A DNA stretch of 64,000 bases from Rhizobiales bacterium CCH10-E5 (GCA_001556125.1 LSIG01000034.1:3231-67230), one strand, 5' to 3'. Shown: positions 42,871-52,800, counted from the stretch's first letter. The notes: a model not told the origin generated them from the letters alone. Numbers and translations: made by a program.

Positions 42871-43713
42871 TCAACCGCCATCGAACTCGACCAGGATCGG
42901 CTGGTGGTCCGAGGCGCGCGTGTCGACATCGCAGACGATGCGGCGGGCGCGGGCCGCGAGATCTGGGGTCGCCAGCACATAGTCGAGGCAGCCCGGCGGG
43001 CCGTAGGTCTGGTCGACGATGAAGGCGGTGGGGGGCGGTGGCGCATCGCCCATCAGTTCCGGCCAGAGATCGCGCAGCGGCGGCGTGCCGTCGTCGAAGG
43101 GCGCCATCAGCCGCGCCAAGGCGGAATCGTCCGGCCGCATGTTGAAATCGCCGGTCAGGATCGCGCTCGCCGTGTTGGGCGTCGGCGCATAGGTGTGCGG
43201 GCCCGGTGCGCGCGGCGTGCGGGCACGGGACGCGGCCATGCGGTGCGTCTCCCGGATGCCCTCGACCTGGGCCGCGCGCAGCTCCGGCGAGGAGTATTCC
43301 AGATGCGTCGTCATCAGCCGCACCGGGCCGAGCGGCGTCTCGGCGACCGCCTCGACCAGCACGCGCGGCATGTTGCGTGTCGCGGCCGCTTCCCAGGGCA
43401 GGAGGTGGCGCAGGGCCTGCGCGACGCGGTAGCGGGTCAGGATCAGGTTGCCGAAGCGCTTGCGCCCGCCCCGGCCGTCGTCGACATCGACGCCGATGCC
43501 CTCGATGGCGGTGAAGCCCGGCAGCATCTGCGCGAAGAGGGCGAACTGGTCGGTCTCGTCATTGCCGTCGAGATCGGGGAAGTTCGCCGCGACCTCCTGC
43601 AGGCAGAGCACGTCGAAATCCGCCATCGCCCGCGCGTGGTCGATGATCCGTCTCGGATCGACGCGATCGTCGGTGCCGCGCGCCCACTGGATGTTCCAGG
43701 TGATCAGCTTCAT
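42871..43713 (-). CDS. Endonuclease/exonuclease/phosphatase (EEP) family protein
   Basis: The 280-residue protein has the EEP (DNase I-like) fold with the conserved metal and catalytic segments TWNIQWA, CLQEV, TTHLEY, GDFN and SDHQPI in order. Such proteins cleave phosphodiester bonds in nucleic acids, phospholipid head groups or glycerophosphodiesters. There is no signal peptide, so it acts in the cytoplasm. It sits 16 bases after the permease gene of a CUT1 importer, with the phosphatase directly following, suggesting sequential diesterase and monoesterase action on an imported phosphodiester. That function is inference. Confidence 0.88.
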   Translation of the reverse strand: MKLITWNIQWARGTDDRVDPRRIIDHARAMADFDVLCLQEVAANFPDLDGNDETDQFALFAQMLPGFTAIEGIGVDVDDGRGGRKRFGNLILTRYRVAQALRHLLPWEAAATRNMPRVLVEAVAETPLGPVRLMTTHLEYSSPELRAAQVEGIRETHRMAASRARTPRAPGPHTYAPTPNTASAILTGDFNMRPDDSALARLMAPFDDGTPPLRDLWPELMGDAPPPPTAFIVDQTYGPPGCLDYVLATPDLAARARRIVCDVDTRASDHQPILVEFDGG

Positions 43714-43729
43714 CGGAACCTTGCTCGCG

Positions 43730-44596
43730 TCACTTGATGCCGGCGCGCATGAAGCTCTGCACGAACTGGCGCTGGAAGAGCAGGAAACCGACGAGCAGCG
43801 GGGCCGAGGTCATCAGCGTCGCGGCGCAGATGACCGCCCAGTCGATGCCCTGGTCGCTCGACGAGAACACCTGCAGGCCGACGGTCAACGGCCGCGACTC
43901 GACCGAGTTCGTCACCAGCAGCGGCCAGAGGAAGTTGTTCCAGTGATAGCTCACCGAGACCAGCCCGTAGGCGATGTAGGTCGGCTTCGCGAGCGGGACA
44001 TAGACCTTCATCAGCACCTGCAGCGGGCTCGCACCCTCGACGCGGGCGGCGTCGTCGAGTTCCTTCGGCACGGTCTTGAAGGTCTGCCGCAGCAGGAAGA
44101 TGCCGAAGGCCGAGGCGATATAGGGCAGCGCGATGGCGGGGATGGTGTCGATCAGCTCGAAACGGGCGAGCGTGCGGTAGTTCTCGACGATCAGCGCGTC
44201 CGGCATGATCATGAGCTGCGCCAGGATCAGCGCGAAGGCGACGTCGCGGCCCCAGAAATCCTGCCGCGCCAGCGCATAGGCCGCGAGCGTCCCCAGCACG
44301 AGCTGGAACGCCAGGATCATCGTCACGAGGATGAAGGTGTTGAGGAAATAGCGCGCGAAGGGGGCCGCCGCCCAGGCCCGGATGAAATTGTCGAGCGTCA
44401 GCGGCGCGGTCAGCACGAAGCGGGTGGTGTACTCGGCCGGGTGGATCGCGGCCCAGATCGCGTAGGCGAGAGGGAGGACCCAGATCAGCGCCAGCAGGAT
44501 CGCCCCCGTCGACTGCAGGGTCAGCGCGAACCCTTTCGGCGCATAGGGGTCGGTGCGGGCCGCATGGGCGACCGGCTGCGGAGCGGGCGCGCTCAT
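43730..44596 (-). CDS. CUT1-family ABC transporter permease (UgpE/MalG-like)
   Basis: The 288-residue permease has six membrane helices and the EAA-type loop EGASPLQVLMKVYVPLAKP near residue 190. The ATG at 44596 overlaps the preceding permease stop (ATGA). Together with the UgpA-like subunit it forms the pore of an importer whose closest well-known relatives carry sn-glycerol-3-phosphate and its diesters or sugars. Confidence 0.9.
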   Translation of the reverse strand: MSAPAPQPVAHAARTDPYAPKGFALTLQSTGAILLALIWVLPLAYAIWAAIHPAEYTTRFVLTAPLTLDNFIRAWAAAPFARYFLNTFILVTMILAFQLVLGTLAAYALARQDFWGRDVAFALILAQLMIMPDALIVENYRTLARFELIDTIPAIALPYIASAFGIFLLRQTFKTVPKELDDAARVEGASPLQVLMKVYVPLAKPTYIAYGLVSVSYHWNNFLWPLLVTNSVESRPLTVGLQVFSSSDQGIDWAVICAATLMTSAPLLVGFLLFQRQFVQSFMRAGIK

Positions 44597-45471
44597 CGAT
44601 AATGCGTCCTGCGCTCGAGAAAGCCGTACTGGACGAAGGCGACGAGCGCGAGCAGCACCAGCAGCACGCAGGTCAGTGTCGCCGCATAGGCGGTGTCCCA
44701 GAAGCCGAAGCCGACCTGGTAGATGTAGAACAGCAGGAGCGTGGTCGCGTTGTCCGGCCCGCCGCGGGTCATGACGAAGATGTGGTCGACCATGCGGAAG
44801 GCGTTGATCACGGCATTGATCAGCACGAACAGCGTCGTGGGCATCAGCAGCGGGAACTGGATTCGCCGAAAGTAAGTCCAGCGCGAGGCGCCCTCGATCG
44901 CCGCCGCCTCGCCGAGGCTGGGCGGCAGGGCCTGCAGCGCCGCGAGGTAGAAGATCATGAAGAAGCCCGCCTCCTTCCAGATCGCGACGATGGTGATCGC
45001 GTAGAGGGCGGTGTCCTGCGAGCCGAGCCAGTTGGTGCTGCGTCCGCCGAAGGCTCCGACGATCTGCTCGAGCAGGCCGTATTGCGGCGTGAAGAAGAAC
45101 AGCCAGATGTTCGCCACCGCGATCATCGGCAGGATCGTCGGCGTGAAGAACGCCATCCGGACCCAGGTCCGCCCGACGATCCTGTCGTTGACCCAGACCG
45201 CCATCAGCAGGGCGAGCGCGATCGAGGTCGGGATGGTGCCGAGCGCGAACCAGAGATTGTTCGACATCGCCTTCCAGAAGATCGGGTCGGCGAGGAGCTG
45301 CTGGTAATTGTCGAGCCCGACGAAGCGCGCCGGGCGGCGCGCCTTGGGTGTCGAGTAGAAGCTCTCGATGAAACTCGCGACCGCCGGCCAATGCGTGAAG
45401 AGGGCCAGGCAGGCCATGGCCGGCAGCAGGAGCAGCCAGCCATGGACCGTGGCGGTCGCGCGGGTGTTCAT
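44593..45471 (-). CDS. CUT1-family ABC transporter permease (UgpA/MalF-like)
   Basis: The 292-residue permease has six predicted helices and the loop EGASRWTYFRRIQFPLLMP, the EAA motif that contacts the ATPase. The N-terminal segment GWLLLLPAMACLALFTHWP starts the first helix. It lies 19 bases downstream of the binding-protein gene and overlaps the UgpE-like gene. Confidence 0.91.
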   Translation of the reverse strand: MNTRATATVHGWLLLLPAMACLALFTHWPAVASFIESFYSTPKARRPARFVGLDNYQQLLADPIFWKAMSNNLWFALGTIPTSIALALLMAVWVNDRIVGRTWVRMAFFTPTILPMIAVANIWLFFFTPQYGLLEQIVGAFGGRSTNWLGSQDTALYAITIVAIWKEAGFFMIFYLAALQALPPSLGEAAAIEGASRWTYFRRIQFPLLMPTTLFVLINAVINAFRMVDHIFVMTRGGPDNATTLLLFYIYQVGFGFWDTAYAATLTCVLLVLLALVAFVQYGFLERRTHYR

Positions 45472-45490
45472 CGCGGAGCGGCTTCCGGGC

Positions 45491-46783
45491 TCAGCGATAG
45501 GGCTTCAGGATGCGCTCGGCCTCGGCCTGCGCGTCCTCCAGCGCCTTCTTGGGCGGCTTGGTGCCGGTCAGCGCGGCCTGCAGCCCGTCGTTAAGCGCCT
45601 TGGTGACGCGCTGGTTCTCATGGGTCGAGAGCTCGGCGACCGCATGCGGGAGCTGGTCGCGCGCCACCAGCGCCGGCGGGAAGTCCTTCGCATAGGCCTG
45701 CATCGCGGGCGTCTGATAGGCCGCCGGCGAGACCGCGACATAGCCGGTGTCGATGCCCCATTGCGCGGCGCGCTCGGGCGTCGTGATCCAGCGGATGAAC
45801 TTGAAGGCGGCCTCCTGCTGGGCCGGGGTGGCCTTCTTGGAGAGGTAGAAATTGCCGCCGCCGGTCGGGCTGCCGCGGCGCTTGCCGGCCGGCAGCATGG
45901 CGACGCCGAACGGGAATTTGGCGTTGCTGCGGACATTGGTGAGGTTGCCGGTGGTGGTCCACATCATCGCGACCTTCTTCTCGAAGAAGTCCTTCGGCGT
46001 GGTGCCCCATTCGACGATGCCGGGGGGATGGACCTTGTGCTTCTGCGCGAGGTCGACCCAGTACTGCAGGGCCTCGACCACGGCCGGATCGGCGTAGTTG
46101 GTCGCGTTGCCCGCGGCATTGGCGAGAATCGCGCCGGCCTGCGTCGAGAGGCCCTGGAAGAGCCAGTAGGGGAAGCCGGAGGACGGGATCTGGATGCCCC
46201 ACTGGGTGACGTTGCCCGAGGCGTCCTTCTTGGTCAGCTTCTGGGCGAAGTCGAGCTGCTCGGCCCAGGTCGCCGGCGGCTTCTCGGGGTCGAGTCCGGC
46301 CTCCTTGAACAGCTCCTTGTTCCAGTAGAGCACCACGGTCGAGCGCTGGAAGGGAATGCCCCAGGTCTTGCCCCCGGTCTGGCTGTTTTCCATGAAGGCC
46401 GGGAAGAAGGAGGCGAGCCACTTCTTGTCGTCCTCGGTCTTCACGAAGCTGTCGAAGGGGACGATCGCGTCCTCGTCGATCAGCGTGAACATGTCGGTCG
46501 AGAGCAGCACCGAGGTCACCGGCGGCGTGCCGCTCTTGTGGGCCGTCAGCGCCTTGACGATCGTCTCCTGATAGGTGCCGGCATAGATCGGCTTCAGCTT
46601 GATCGACGGGTTCTCCTTCTCGAAATCGGCGGCGTAGGTGTCGATCAGCTTGGTGATCGGCCCGCCGACGGCGACCGGATAGAAGAACGATACCTCCGTC
46701 GCGGCCTGCGCCCGGGCGATTCCCGGCAGCGCCAGCGACCCTGCGAGCGCCGCAGCGCCGGTCAATACGTCACGCCTGTCCAT
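45491..46783 (-). CDS. CUT1-family ABC transporter substrate-binding protein (UgpB-like)
   Basis: The periplasmic binding protein has 430 residues. Its start MDRRDVLTGAAALAGSLALPG suggests a Tat-like leader cleaved near ARAQA; the ATG at 46783 is preceded by a purine-rich GAGGGAGAGAACAG stretch. The mature body has the UgpB-type features VSFFYPVAVGGPITKLID and NAAGNATNYADPAVVEAL plus WGIPFQRSTVVLYWNKELFKEAG. Relatives bind glycerol-3-phosphate or glycerophosphocholine. It captures the solute for the permeases downstream. Confidence 0.92.
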   Translation of the reverse strand: MDRRDVLTGAAALAGSLALPGIARAQAATEVSFFYPVAVGGPITKLIDTYAADFEKENPSIKLKPIYAGTYQETIVKALTAHKSGTPPVTSVLLSTDMFTLIDEDAIVPFDSFVKTEDDKKWLASFFPAFMENSQTGGKTWGIPFQRSTVVLYWNKELFKEAGLDPEKPPATWAEQLDFAQKLTKKDASGNVTQWGIQIPSSGFPYWLFQGLSTQAGAILANAAGNATNYADPAVVEALQYWVDLAQKHKVHPPGIVEWGTTPKDFFEKKVAMMWTTTGNLTNVRSNAKFPFGVAMLPAGKRRGSPTGGGNFYLSKKATPAQQEAAFKFIRWITTPERAAQWGIDTGYVAVSPAAYQTPAMQAYAKDFPPALVARDQLPHAVAELSTHENQRVTKALNDGLQAALTGTKPPKKALEDAQAEAERILKPYR

Positions 46784-46835
46784 CTGTTCTCTCCCTCTCG
46801 AGGTGACTGTTGCGCCCGACCCTTGTGACCGGATC

Positions 46836-47879
46836 TTAAACGGGAACCGCTCTGCGTTCGGACGCCTGGTCGAACCAGTGCAGTGCCGATTGTGACAATG
46901 TGATGTAGACCTTTTCACCTGGCTTCGTCCGTACCTTGCCGGCGCGGCGGACGATGAAGCCATGCCCGCCGATGCGGGTTTCGACCAGCGTGTCGGCGCC
47001 GAGATACTCCACCGCGACGACGTCGGCGGCGATGCCGGCCTCGCCCAGATCGGTCATCTCGGGGCGGATACCGACCGCCAGACCGGCGGGATCGTGGCCC
47101 GGCGGCGGCGTCAGAACCCCTGCCCCGCCGGCGGCCAGCACGGCAGTCAGCGGCACGACGTTCATCGGCGGCGTGCCGACGAAGCGGGCGACGAAGATGC
47201 TGGCCGGGTTCTCGTAGATCTCGTCGGGCGGCGCGTCCTGCTCGATCCGCCCGTTGCGCATCAGCACGACCTGATCGGCCATGGTCATGGCCTCGACCTG
47301 ATCGTGGGTGACGTAGACCATCGTGATGCCCAGCCGCTGCTGCAGCTCGCGGATCTCGCGGCGCATCTCGACACGCAACTGCGCGTCGAGGTTGGAGAGA
47401 GGCTCGTCCATCAGGCAGACCGGGGCCTCGGCGACGATGGCGCGGCCGAGCGCGACTCGCTGCTGCTGGCCGCCCGACAATTGCGAGGGCTTGCGGTCGA
47501 GCAGCGCGCCGAGACCGAGGATTTCGGCGGCGCGCGCCAGCCGGCGGTCGCGCTCGGCGCGGGCCACTTTCCGCACATCGAGCCCGAAGGTGATGTTCTG
47601 CGCCACCGAGAGATGCGGAAACAGCGCGTAGTTCTGAAACACCATCGCGATGCCGCGCCCGGAAGGAGCGGCCGTCGTCACGTCGCGCCCGCCGATCAGG
47701 ATGGTGCCGCTCGTGGTGTCCTCGAGCCCCGCGATCAGCCGCAGCGTGGTCGACTTGCCGCAGCCGGAAGGGCCGAGGAGCGCGACCAGCTTGCCGCCGT
47801 CGACCGTGAAGCTCACGTCATCAACCGCGGCAGCGCCGCCCCAGCTCTTCGAAACCGCTTTCAGCTCAACAGAAACCAT
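46836..47879 (-). CDS. CUT1-family ABC transporter ATP-binding protein (UgpC/MalK-like)
   Basis: The 347-residue ATPase contains Walker A GPSGCGKST, signature LSGGQQQR, Walker B VCLMDEPLSNLDAQLR and H-switch YVTHDQVEA, followed by the C-terminal OB-fold regulatory domain (AVGIRPEMTDLG, then VVAVEYLGADTLVETRIG). It is the first gene of the operon, upstream of the binding protein by 52 bases, which differs from the E. coli order where ugpC is internal. An ATPase-first order is seen in many Rhizobiales clusters. Confidence 0.93.
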   Translation of the reverse strand: MVSVELKAVSKSWGGAAAVDDVSFTVDGGKLVALLGPSGCGKSTTLRLIAGLEDTTSGTILIGGRDVTTAAPSGRGIAMVFQNYALFPHLSVAQNITFGLDVRKVARAERDRRLARAAEILGLGALLDRKPSQLSGGQQQRVALGRAIVAEAPVCLMDEPLSNLDAQLRVEMRREIRELQQRLGITMVYVTHDQVEAMTMADQVVLMRNGRIEQDAPPDEIYENPASIFVARFVGTPPMNVVPLTAVLAAGGAGVLTPPPGHDPAGLAVGIRPEMTDLGEAGIAADVVAVEYLGADTLVETRIGGHGFIVRRAGKVRTKPGEKVYITLSQSALHWFDQASERRAVPV

Positions 47880-48067
47880 GCGTCATCCGGGCTGCGGCCC
47901 ATGCCCAGTGAGCCGGCACAGGAGCTGCGTTGTCGTGGGCGCCGATATGGCGCGAAATCGCGCCGGGGCACAAGCCATTGCGGAAGTTGCCTCAACGACT
48001 GCCTGCAACGACCGCTGGTCGCGCTCGGGCGGCCGCTCTTGAGCCGGCTCATCGCCCGCCTTGCGTC
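47880..48067. other. Intergenic region upstream of the ugp-like operon
   Basis: The 188 bases hold no convincing ORF. GGCGCG and CGCGCC (47949-47964) form a 6-bp stem with an AAAT loop, which may end the transcript of the alpha/beta hydrolase operon upstream. The ugp promoter should lie here on the minus strand, but no consensus boxes or PHO box are clear. Confidence 0.35.
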
Positions 48068-48940
48068 TCAGGCGACGGTGCGGGCCGGTGCACCGGCAAC
48101 GGCGGCCTCCGGGATGCGGCCCTCGAACCAGTAGGCCGCCGCAGCGTGGGACATCGCCTCGCCGTCATGGCCGATGCCCGGCACCTCGATATGGACCCAG
48201 TTGCAGGGGGCGCCGCGGCGCTGCGCTTCGGCGCGACCGAGTTCGATCATGCGGTGCGAGCGCGCGAAGCGGTGCGGCCCCTGGGCCAGGGCCTCGGGCT
48301 GGGACGGCAGGTTCGGATCGTCGGTGGCGATGTCGCGGTCGCCGGCGAGGATGATCATCGGCGATGCGAGCCAGCGCAGCAGCGCCGCCTCGTCGAGCCC
48401 GAGCCCGCCCAGCCCTTCCGGGAAGGGCTTGTCGAGCGTCGGCAGGGTGTACCAGCCGGAATTGGCGGCGATGGCCGCCTCGAAGGGACCGAACCCTTGC
48501 GTCGCCAGCATGCGGTGGACGAACTGGCCGCCCGCCGAATGGCCGAAGATGCGGATAACGGGCCTGTCGATCACGCCGCCTGCGCGAAGCGCCTCGAGGA
48601 CGCGCGCGGGGACCGAGTAGAGCCAGTCCTCGCGCGGCGCGACAGAGCCGTCCGGCCCGACGACGAGCCCGTTATTGTAGCCTTCGGCCTTGGGATAGAC
48701 CGCATCGGGAAAGGTCGGCGCGACGATCAGGAGATTGTGCTTCTCCGCGGCATCAATCCAGAAGTCGCGATAGTCGTCGCCATTGCGCATCATGCCGTGC
48801 TGGACCACGACGACGGGATCATTCGGGCGATGACGCTCGGGACGGTAGCAGTGGACCGTCAGCGGCCGCTCCGGGTGGCGGGCATCGACGAAGGGCAGCG
48901 TGCTGCGGCCGGTGGGCGGGTTGAGCGTGGCGGTGGTCAT
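48068..48940 (-). CDS. Alpha/beta hydrolase (PHB-depolymerase/esterase-like)
   Basis: The 290-residue protein has the alpha/beta-hydrolase nucleophile elbow GHSAGG (Ser in IRIFGHSAGGQFVHRML) and an oxyanion segment VVVQHGMMRNGDDYRDF. The likely acid is Asp in LAGDRDIATDD and the histidine lies in PGIGHDGEAMSH. No signal peptide is visible, so it is cytoplasmic. It overlaps the DppF-like ATPase by four bases and is the last gene of the importer operon. It probably hydrolyses an ester or amide bond of the imported compound. Confidence 0.85.
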   Translation of the reverse strand: MTTATLNPPTGRSTLPFVDARHPERPLTVHCYRPERHRPNDPVVVVQHGMMRNGDDYRDFWIDAAEKHNLLIVAPTFPDAVYPKAEGYNNGLVVGPDGSVAPREDWLYSVPARVLEALRAGGVIDRPVIRIFGHSAGGQFVHRMLATQGFGPFEAAIAANSGWYTLPTLDKPFPEGLGGLGLDEAALLRWLASPMIILAGDRDIATDDPNLPSQPEALAQGPHRFARSHRMIELGRAEAQRRGAPCNWVHIEVPGIGHDGEAMSHAAAAYWFEGRIPEAAVAGAPARTVA

Positions 48941-49944
48941 GCGGCCTCCGGAGGCGTGTGCAGATGGCAGGCGGCGCTGCGGCCGGGCGCGATCTCGGCC
49001 AAGGGCGGCCTGATCTCGCGGCAGACCGCCATCGCCTGCGGACAGCGGGGGTGGAAAGGGCAGCCGGGCGGCGGCGCCAGCGGCGAGGGCAATTCGCCGC
49101 CCAGCGGCTTGAAGGCCTGCTTGCGCCGCGCTGCAGAGGGAATCGCCGCGATCAGGGCGGCGCTGTAAGGATGGGCCGGCGTCGCGAAGATCTCGGCCGC
49201 CGGCCCGATCTCGACGATGCGGCCGAGATACATGATCGCGACGCGGTCGCTGATGTGGCGCACCAGGCCGAGATCGTGGCTGACGAAGAGATAGGTCAGG
49301 CCGTGGCGGGCGCGCACATCCATGAACAGGTTGATGACCTGGGCCTGGATCGAGACGTCGAGCGCCGAGACCGGCTCGTCGCAGACGAGGAAGTCGGGCT
49401 TCACCGCGAGCGCCCGGGCGATGCCGATGCGCTGGCGCTGGCCACCCGAGAACTGATGCGGATAGCGCTCGCGATAGGCGGTATCGAGCCCGACCTCGGT
49501 CAGGGCGCGGTCCACCGCCGCGTCGATCTGCGCCTTCGGCACCAGCTTGTGCAGGCTCAAAGCCTCGCCGACGATGCGGGAGACCTTCATGCGCGGATCG
49601 AGCGAGGCATAGGGGTCCTGGAAGATCATCTGGACCTTGAGCAGGTAGTCCAGGCGGTCCCTGGCCTTCAGCCCCGCGACCTTGCGCTGATCATAGACGA
49701 CCTCGCCGGAGGTAGGCGGCAGGATGCCGGTGATCACCCGGGCGAGCGTGGACTTGCCGCAGCCGGATTCCCCGACGAGGCCGAGCACCTCGCCGCGCGC
49801 GACGGAGAGGTCGACGCCGTCCACGGCGCGCAGCACTGGCGGCGGCTTGCCCCGGCCGGTCGCCATCAGGATGCGCTCGGCCAGTGTCGGGCTGCGGCGG
49901 AAATGCCGGGTGATGCCCTTCAACTCGAGGATCGGCGCGCTCAT
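48937..49944 (-). CDS. Dipeptide/oligopeptide ABC transporter ATP-binding protein (DppF-like)
   Basis: The 335-residue ATPase has Walker A GESGCGKST, signature FSGGQRQR, Walker B FLVCDEPVSALDVS, and the C-terminal oligopeptide-transporter segment PFHPRCPQAM with its cysteine. It forms a heterodimer with the DppD-like ATPase, which it overlaps by four bases. The N-terminal part (ITRHFRRSPTLAERI) is the usual DppF-type extension. Confidence 0.92.
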   Translation of the reverse strand: MSAPILELKGITRHFRRSPTLAERILMATGRGKPPPVLRAVDGVDLSVARGEVLGLVGESGCGKSTLARVITGILPPTSGEVVYDQRKVAGLKARDRLDYLLKVQMIFQDPYASLDPRMKVSRIVGEALSLHKLVPKAQIDAAVDRALTEVGLDTAYRERYPHQFSGGQRQRIGIARALAVKPDFLVCDEPVSALDVSIQAQVINLFMDVRARHGLTYLFVSHDLGLVRHISDRVAIMYLGRIVEIGPAAEIFATPAHPYSAALIAAIPSAARRKQAFKPLGGELPSPLAPPPGCPFHPRCPQAMAVCREIRPPLAEIAPGRSAACHLHTPPEAA

Positions 49945-50921
49945 GCGGCGTCTCCCTGCGGCACGGGGTTGTGGCAGCGATAGCTCCGGCTGCCTTCCTC
50001 CGTCGGCATCGGATCACGTTCGGCGCAGAGCGGCAGGGCATTGGGGCAGCGCGGGCGGAAGGGGCAGCCGCTCGGCCGGTCGTCGATGCGCGGCGCGACG
50101 CCGTCGATCTGGTTGAGGCGCCCGCCCGGCGCAACCAGCGTCGCCGAGGAGTTCAACAGCCCGAGCGTATAGGGGTGGCGCGGCGCGTCGAGAACGGCAT
50201 CGACCGGCCCGATCTCAACGATGCGACCGGCATACATCACCGCCACCCGGTCAGCGAGTTCGGCCACCACCGCCAGATCGTGGGTGATCCAGAGCACGGC
50301 GGTGCCGGCCTCGCGAGCGAGTTTCTGGACCTCGAACAGGATCTGGCTCTGAATGGTGACGTCGAGCGCCGTCGTCGGCTCGTCGGCGATGATCAGGTCG
50401 GGGTCGTTGAGCAGTGCGGTCGCGATGGCGACGCGCTGGCGCATGCCACCCGAGAATTCGTGCGGGAACTGCTTCAGTCGCGCCTGCGGCGAGGAGATGC
50501 CGACCCGCGCCAGCGCCTTCGCCGCTTCGTCCAGCGCCGCGCTCCGGCCGATGTCGCGATGTTCGAGGATGGCCTCGCTCATCTGCTCGCCGATGCTCAG
50601 CACCGGGTTCAGCGTCATCAGCGGGTCCTGGAAGATCATGGCGATGCGGTCGCCGCGCAGCGCGCGCAGGCGCTCCTCGGTGGCCGACCTGATGTCCTCT
50701 CCCGCGAAGCGGATCGTACCGGCGACGATCTCGCCCGGCGGATCGATCAGCCGCACCAGCGAGAAGCCGGTCACCGATTTGCCGGAGCCGGACTCACCGA
50801 CGAGGCCCAGCACCTCGCCGCGCGCGATGGCGAGATCGACGCCGTCGACCGCCGGCCAGGCGCCGTCGAGCGCATGGAACACCGTCCGCAGGCCGCGGAC
50901 CTCGAGCAGGGTTTCGGTCAT
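49941..50921 (-). CDS. Dipeptide/oligopeptide ABC transporter ATP-binding protein (DppD-like)
   Basis: The product has 326 residues with Walker [10 protein letters not shown], signature FSGGMRQR, Walker [14 protein letters not shown] and the C-terminal [14 protein letters not shown] motif. The ATG at 50921 begins [11 protein letters not shown], the standard DppD start, and overlaps the DppC-like stop (ATGA). A much longer open frame extends upstream through the permease gene and is a shadow. Confidence 0.92.
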   Translation of the reverse strand: MTETLLEVRGLRTVFHALDGAWPAVDGVDLAIARGEVLGLVGESGSGKSVTGFSLVRLIDPPGEIVAGTIRFAGEDIRSATEERLRALRGDRIAMIFQDPLMTLNPVLSIGEQMSEAILEHRDIGRSAALDEAAKALARVGISSPQARLKQFPHEFSGGMRQRVAIATALLNDPDLIIADEPTTALDVTIQSQILFEVQKLAREAGTAVLWITHDLAVVAELADRVAVMYAGRIVEIGPVDAVLDAPRHPYTLGLLNSSATLVAPGGRLNQIDGVAPRIDDRPSGCPFRPRCPNALPLCAERDPMPTEEGSRSYRCHNPVPQGDAA

Positions 50922-51826
50922 GAGCGCACGTTGAAGCTGCGGCGCATGCGGTCGCCGACGAGGTTCAGCGAGACGATCAGCAGCACCAGCGCGATGCCGG
51001 GGAACACCGCGATCCAGTATTCGCCCGAGAGCAGGAATTCGAAGCCGTTGGCGATGAGCAGGCCGAGCGAAGGCTGCGTCACCGGCACGCCGACGCCGAG
51101 GAAGGAGAGCGTCGCCTCCAGCGTGATCGCGCTCGCGATGCTGATCGAGGCGACGACCAGCACCGAGCCGACCGAGTTCGGCAGCAGATGCGCGAGCATG
51201 ATGTGCCGCGTCGGCAGGCCGAAATTGAGCGCCGCCTCGATGTACTCCTTGCGCCGCTCGACGAGTGCGGAGGCCCGCATCAGCCGCGCATATTGCGCCC
51301 ATTGCACCAGCACGATGGCGAGAATCACCTTGTCCACGCCGCGCCCGATCGAGGCGAGCAGCACGAGCGCGATCAGGATCGAGGGGAAGCCGAGCATGAA
51401 ATCGACGATGCGCATGATCAGCGCATCGACGAAGCCGCCGAACTGCGCGGCCAGCAGTCCCGCGGAAATGCCGATGACGAGCGCGCCGAGCGTGGCGGTC
51501 AGCCCCACCATCAGGCTGGTGCGCAGGCCGTAGAGGATCGCGCTCAGCATGTCGCGGCCCTGCGAATCGGTGCCGAGCCAATAGGTGATGCCGGTCATGC
51601 CCGCCTCGCCGGGCGGCAGCCGGTTGTCCATGACGCTGAGCGAGGCGAGGTCGTGCGGGTTCTGCGGCGCGATCATCGGGCCGAGCAAAGCGAGCCCGAC
51701 CATGATGGCGAGCAGGGTGGCGGCGCCGCGCGTCGTCGGGCGGCTGCGGATGCGACGCAGCACGGTCGCGCGCAGCGTGGTGTCGGCCTCGGGCGGGACG
51801 GCGGGCGCCCTGGTCGTCGCGCTCAT
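50918..51826 (-). CDS. Dipeptide/oligopeptide ABC transporter permease (DppC-like)
   Basis: The 302-residue permease has the N-terminal cytoplasmic stretch and first helix ([17 protein letters not shown]), the DppC periplasmic segment [20 protein letters not shown] and [13 protein letters not shown], and five further helices. The conserved cytoplasmic loop around [21 protein letters not shown] contacts the ATPases. It overlaps the DppB-like gene by four bases. Confidence 0.92.
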   Translation of the reverse strand: MSATTRAPAVPPEADTTLRATVLRRIRSRPTTRGAATLLAIMVGLALLGPMIAPQNPHDLASLSVMDNRLPPGEAGMTGITYWLGTDSQGRDMLSAILYGLRTSLMVGLTATLGALVIGISAGLLAAQFGGFVDALIMRIVDFMLGFPSILIALVLLASIGRGVDKVILAIVLVQWAQYARLMRASALVERRKEYIEAALNFGLPTRHIMLAHLLPNSVGSVLVVASISIASAITLEATLSFLGVGVPVTQPSLGLLIANGFEFLLSGEYWIAVFPGIALVLLIVSLNLVGDRMRRSFNVRS

Positions 51827-52800
51827 GCCGCCTCTCCCGTCAGCTTCACCCGCGGATCGAGCGCGGCGTAGAGGATGTCGACGAGGAAATTCACTGTGAC
51901 GAAGAGCAGCGTCGCCAGCAGCACATAGGCGACGACCACCGGGCGATCGAGCTGATAGACCGAGTCGATCAGCAGCTTGCCCATGCCGGGCCAGGCGAAG
52001 ACGGTCTCGGTGATCGTCGAGAAGGCGACGAGGCTGCCGAACTCGATGCCGACGACGGTCACGACCGGGATCAGGATGTTGCGCAGGACGTGGCGGCCGA
52101 CGATCCGCCGCGGCTTCACGCCCTTGGCACGCGCGTATTTGACGTAATCCTGCGTCATCGCCTCGCTCGTGCCCGCGGCGACGAGGCGGATCATCAGCGC
52201 CATGTTCGGGATGGCGAGGTTGATCGCCGGCAGCGCCAGATGGGTCAGCCCGTCCCAGGTCAGCAAGCTGGTGCGGATGCCGAGGATGGTGACGGTCTCG
52301 CCGCGTCCCGCCGTCGGCAGCCAGCCGAGCAGCACGGCGAAGAGCAGGATCAGCATCATGCCCTTCCAGAAGCTCGGCAGCGAATAGCCGAGCACGGTGG
52401 CGCCCATGATGATGCGCGCGCCGCGGCTGTCGCGGTCGAGCCCGGCATAGAGCCCGAGCGGGACGCCGAACGCGATCGCCAGCGTCATCGCGAGCAGCAC
52501 GAGTTCGAAGGTCGCGGGCAGGCGCGCCAGGATCAGCTCGATCGCCGGGACGCCATGGACGAAGGAGCGGCCGAGATCGCCCTTCAGCGCATTGCCCATG
52601 AAGACGAAATACTGTTGCCAGACCGGCAGATCGAGACCGAGGCGGCGGATCAGCGCCTCGCGCTCGGCGGCGCTGGCCGAGGGCGAGACGAGAAGCTCGA
52701 TCGGGTCGCCGATGCCGTAGACGGCGAAGAAGACGACGACCGAGACCGCGAGCAGCACGAAGACGCTCTGGATCAGCCGCTGGAGGACATAGGCGGTCAT
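51823..52800 (-). CDS. Dipeptide/oligopeptide ABC transporter permease (DppB-like)
   Basis: The 325-residue permease starts YVLQRLIQSVFVLLAVSVVVFF, the classic DppB first helix. It contains DLPVWQQYFVFMGNALKGDLGRS in the family periplasmic loop and the ATPase-contact segment YARAKGVKPRRIVGRHVLRN. It follows the binding-protein gene by 70 bases. Confidence 0.93.
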   Translation of the reverse strand: MTAYVLQRLIQSVFVLLAVSVVVFFAVYGIGDPIELLVSPSASAAEREALIRRLGLDLPVWQQYFVFMGNALKGDLGRSFVHGVPAIELILARLPATFELVLLAMTLAIAFGVPLGLYAGLDRDSRGARIIMGATVLGYSLPSFWKGMMLILLFAVLLGWLPTAGRGETVTILGIRTSLLTWDGLTHLALPAINLAIPNMALMIRLVAAGTSEAMTQDYVKYARAKGVKPRRIVGRHVLRNILIPVVTVVGIEFGSLVAFSTITETVFAWPGMGKLLIDSVYQLDRPVVVAYVLLATLLFVTVNFLVDILYAALDPRVKLTGEAA

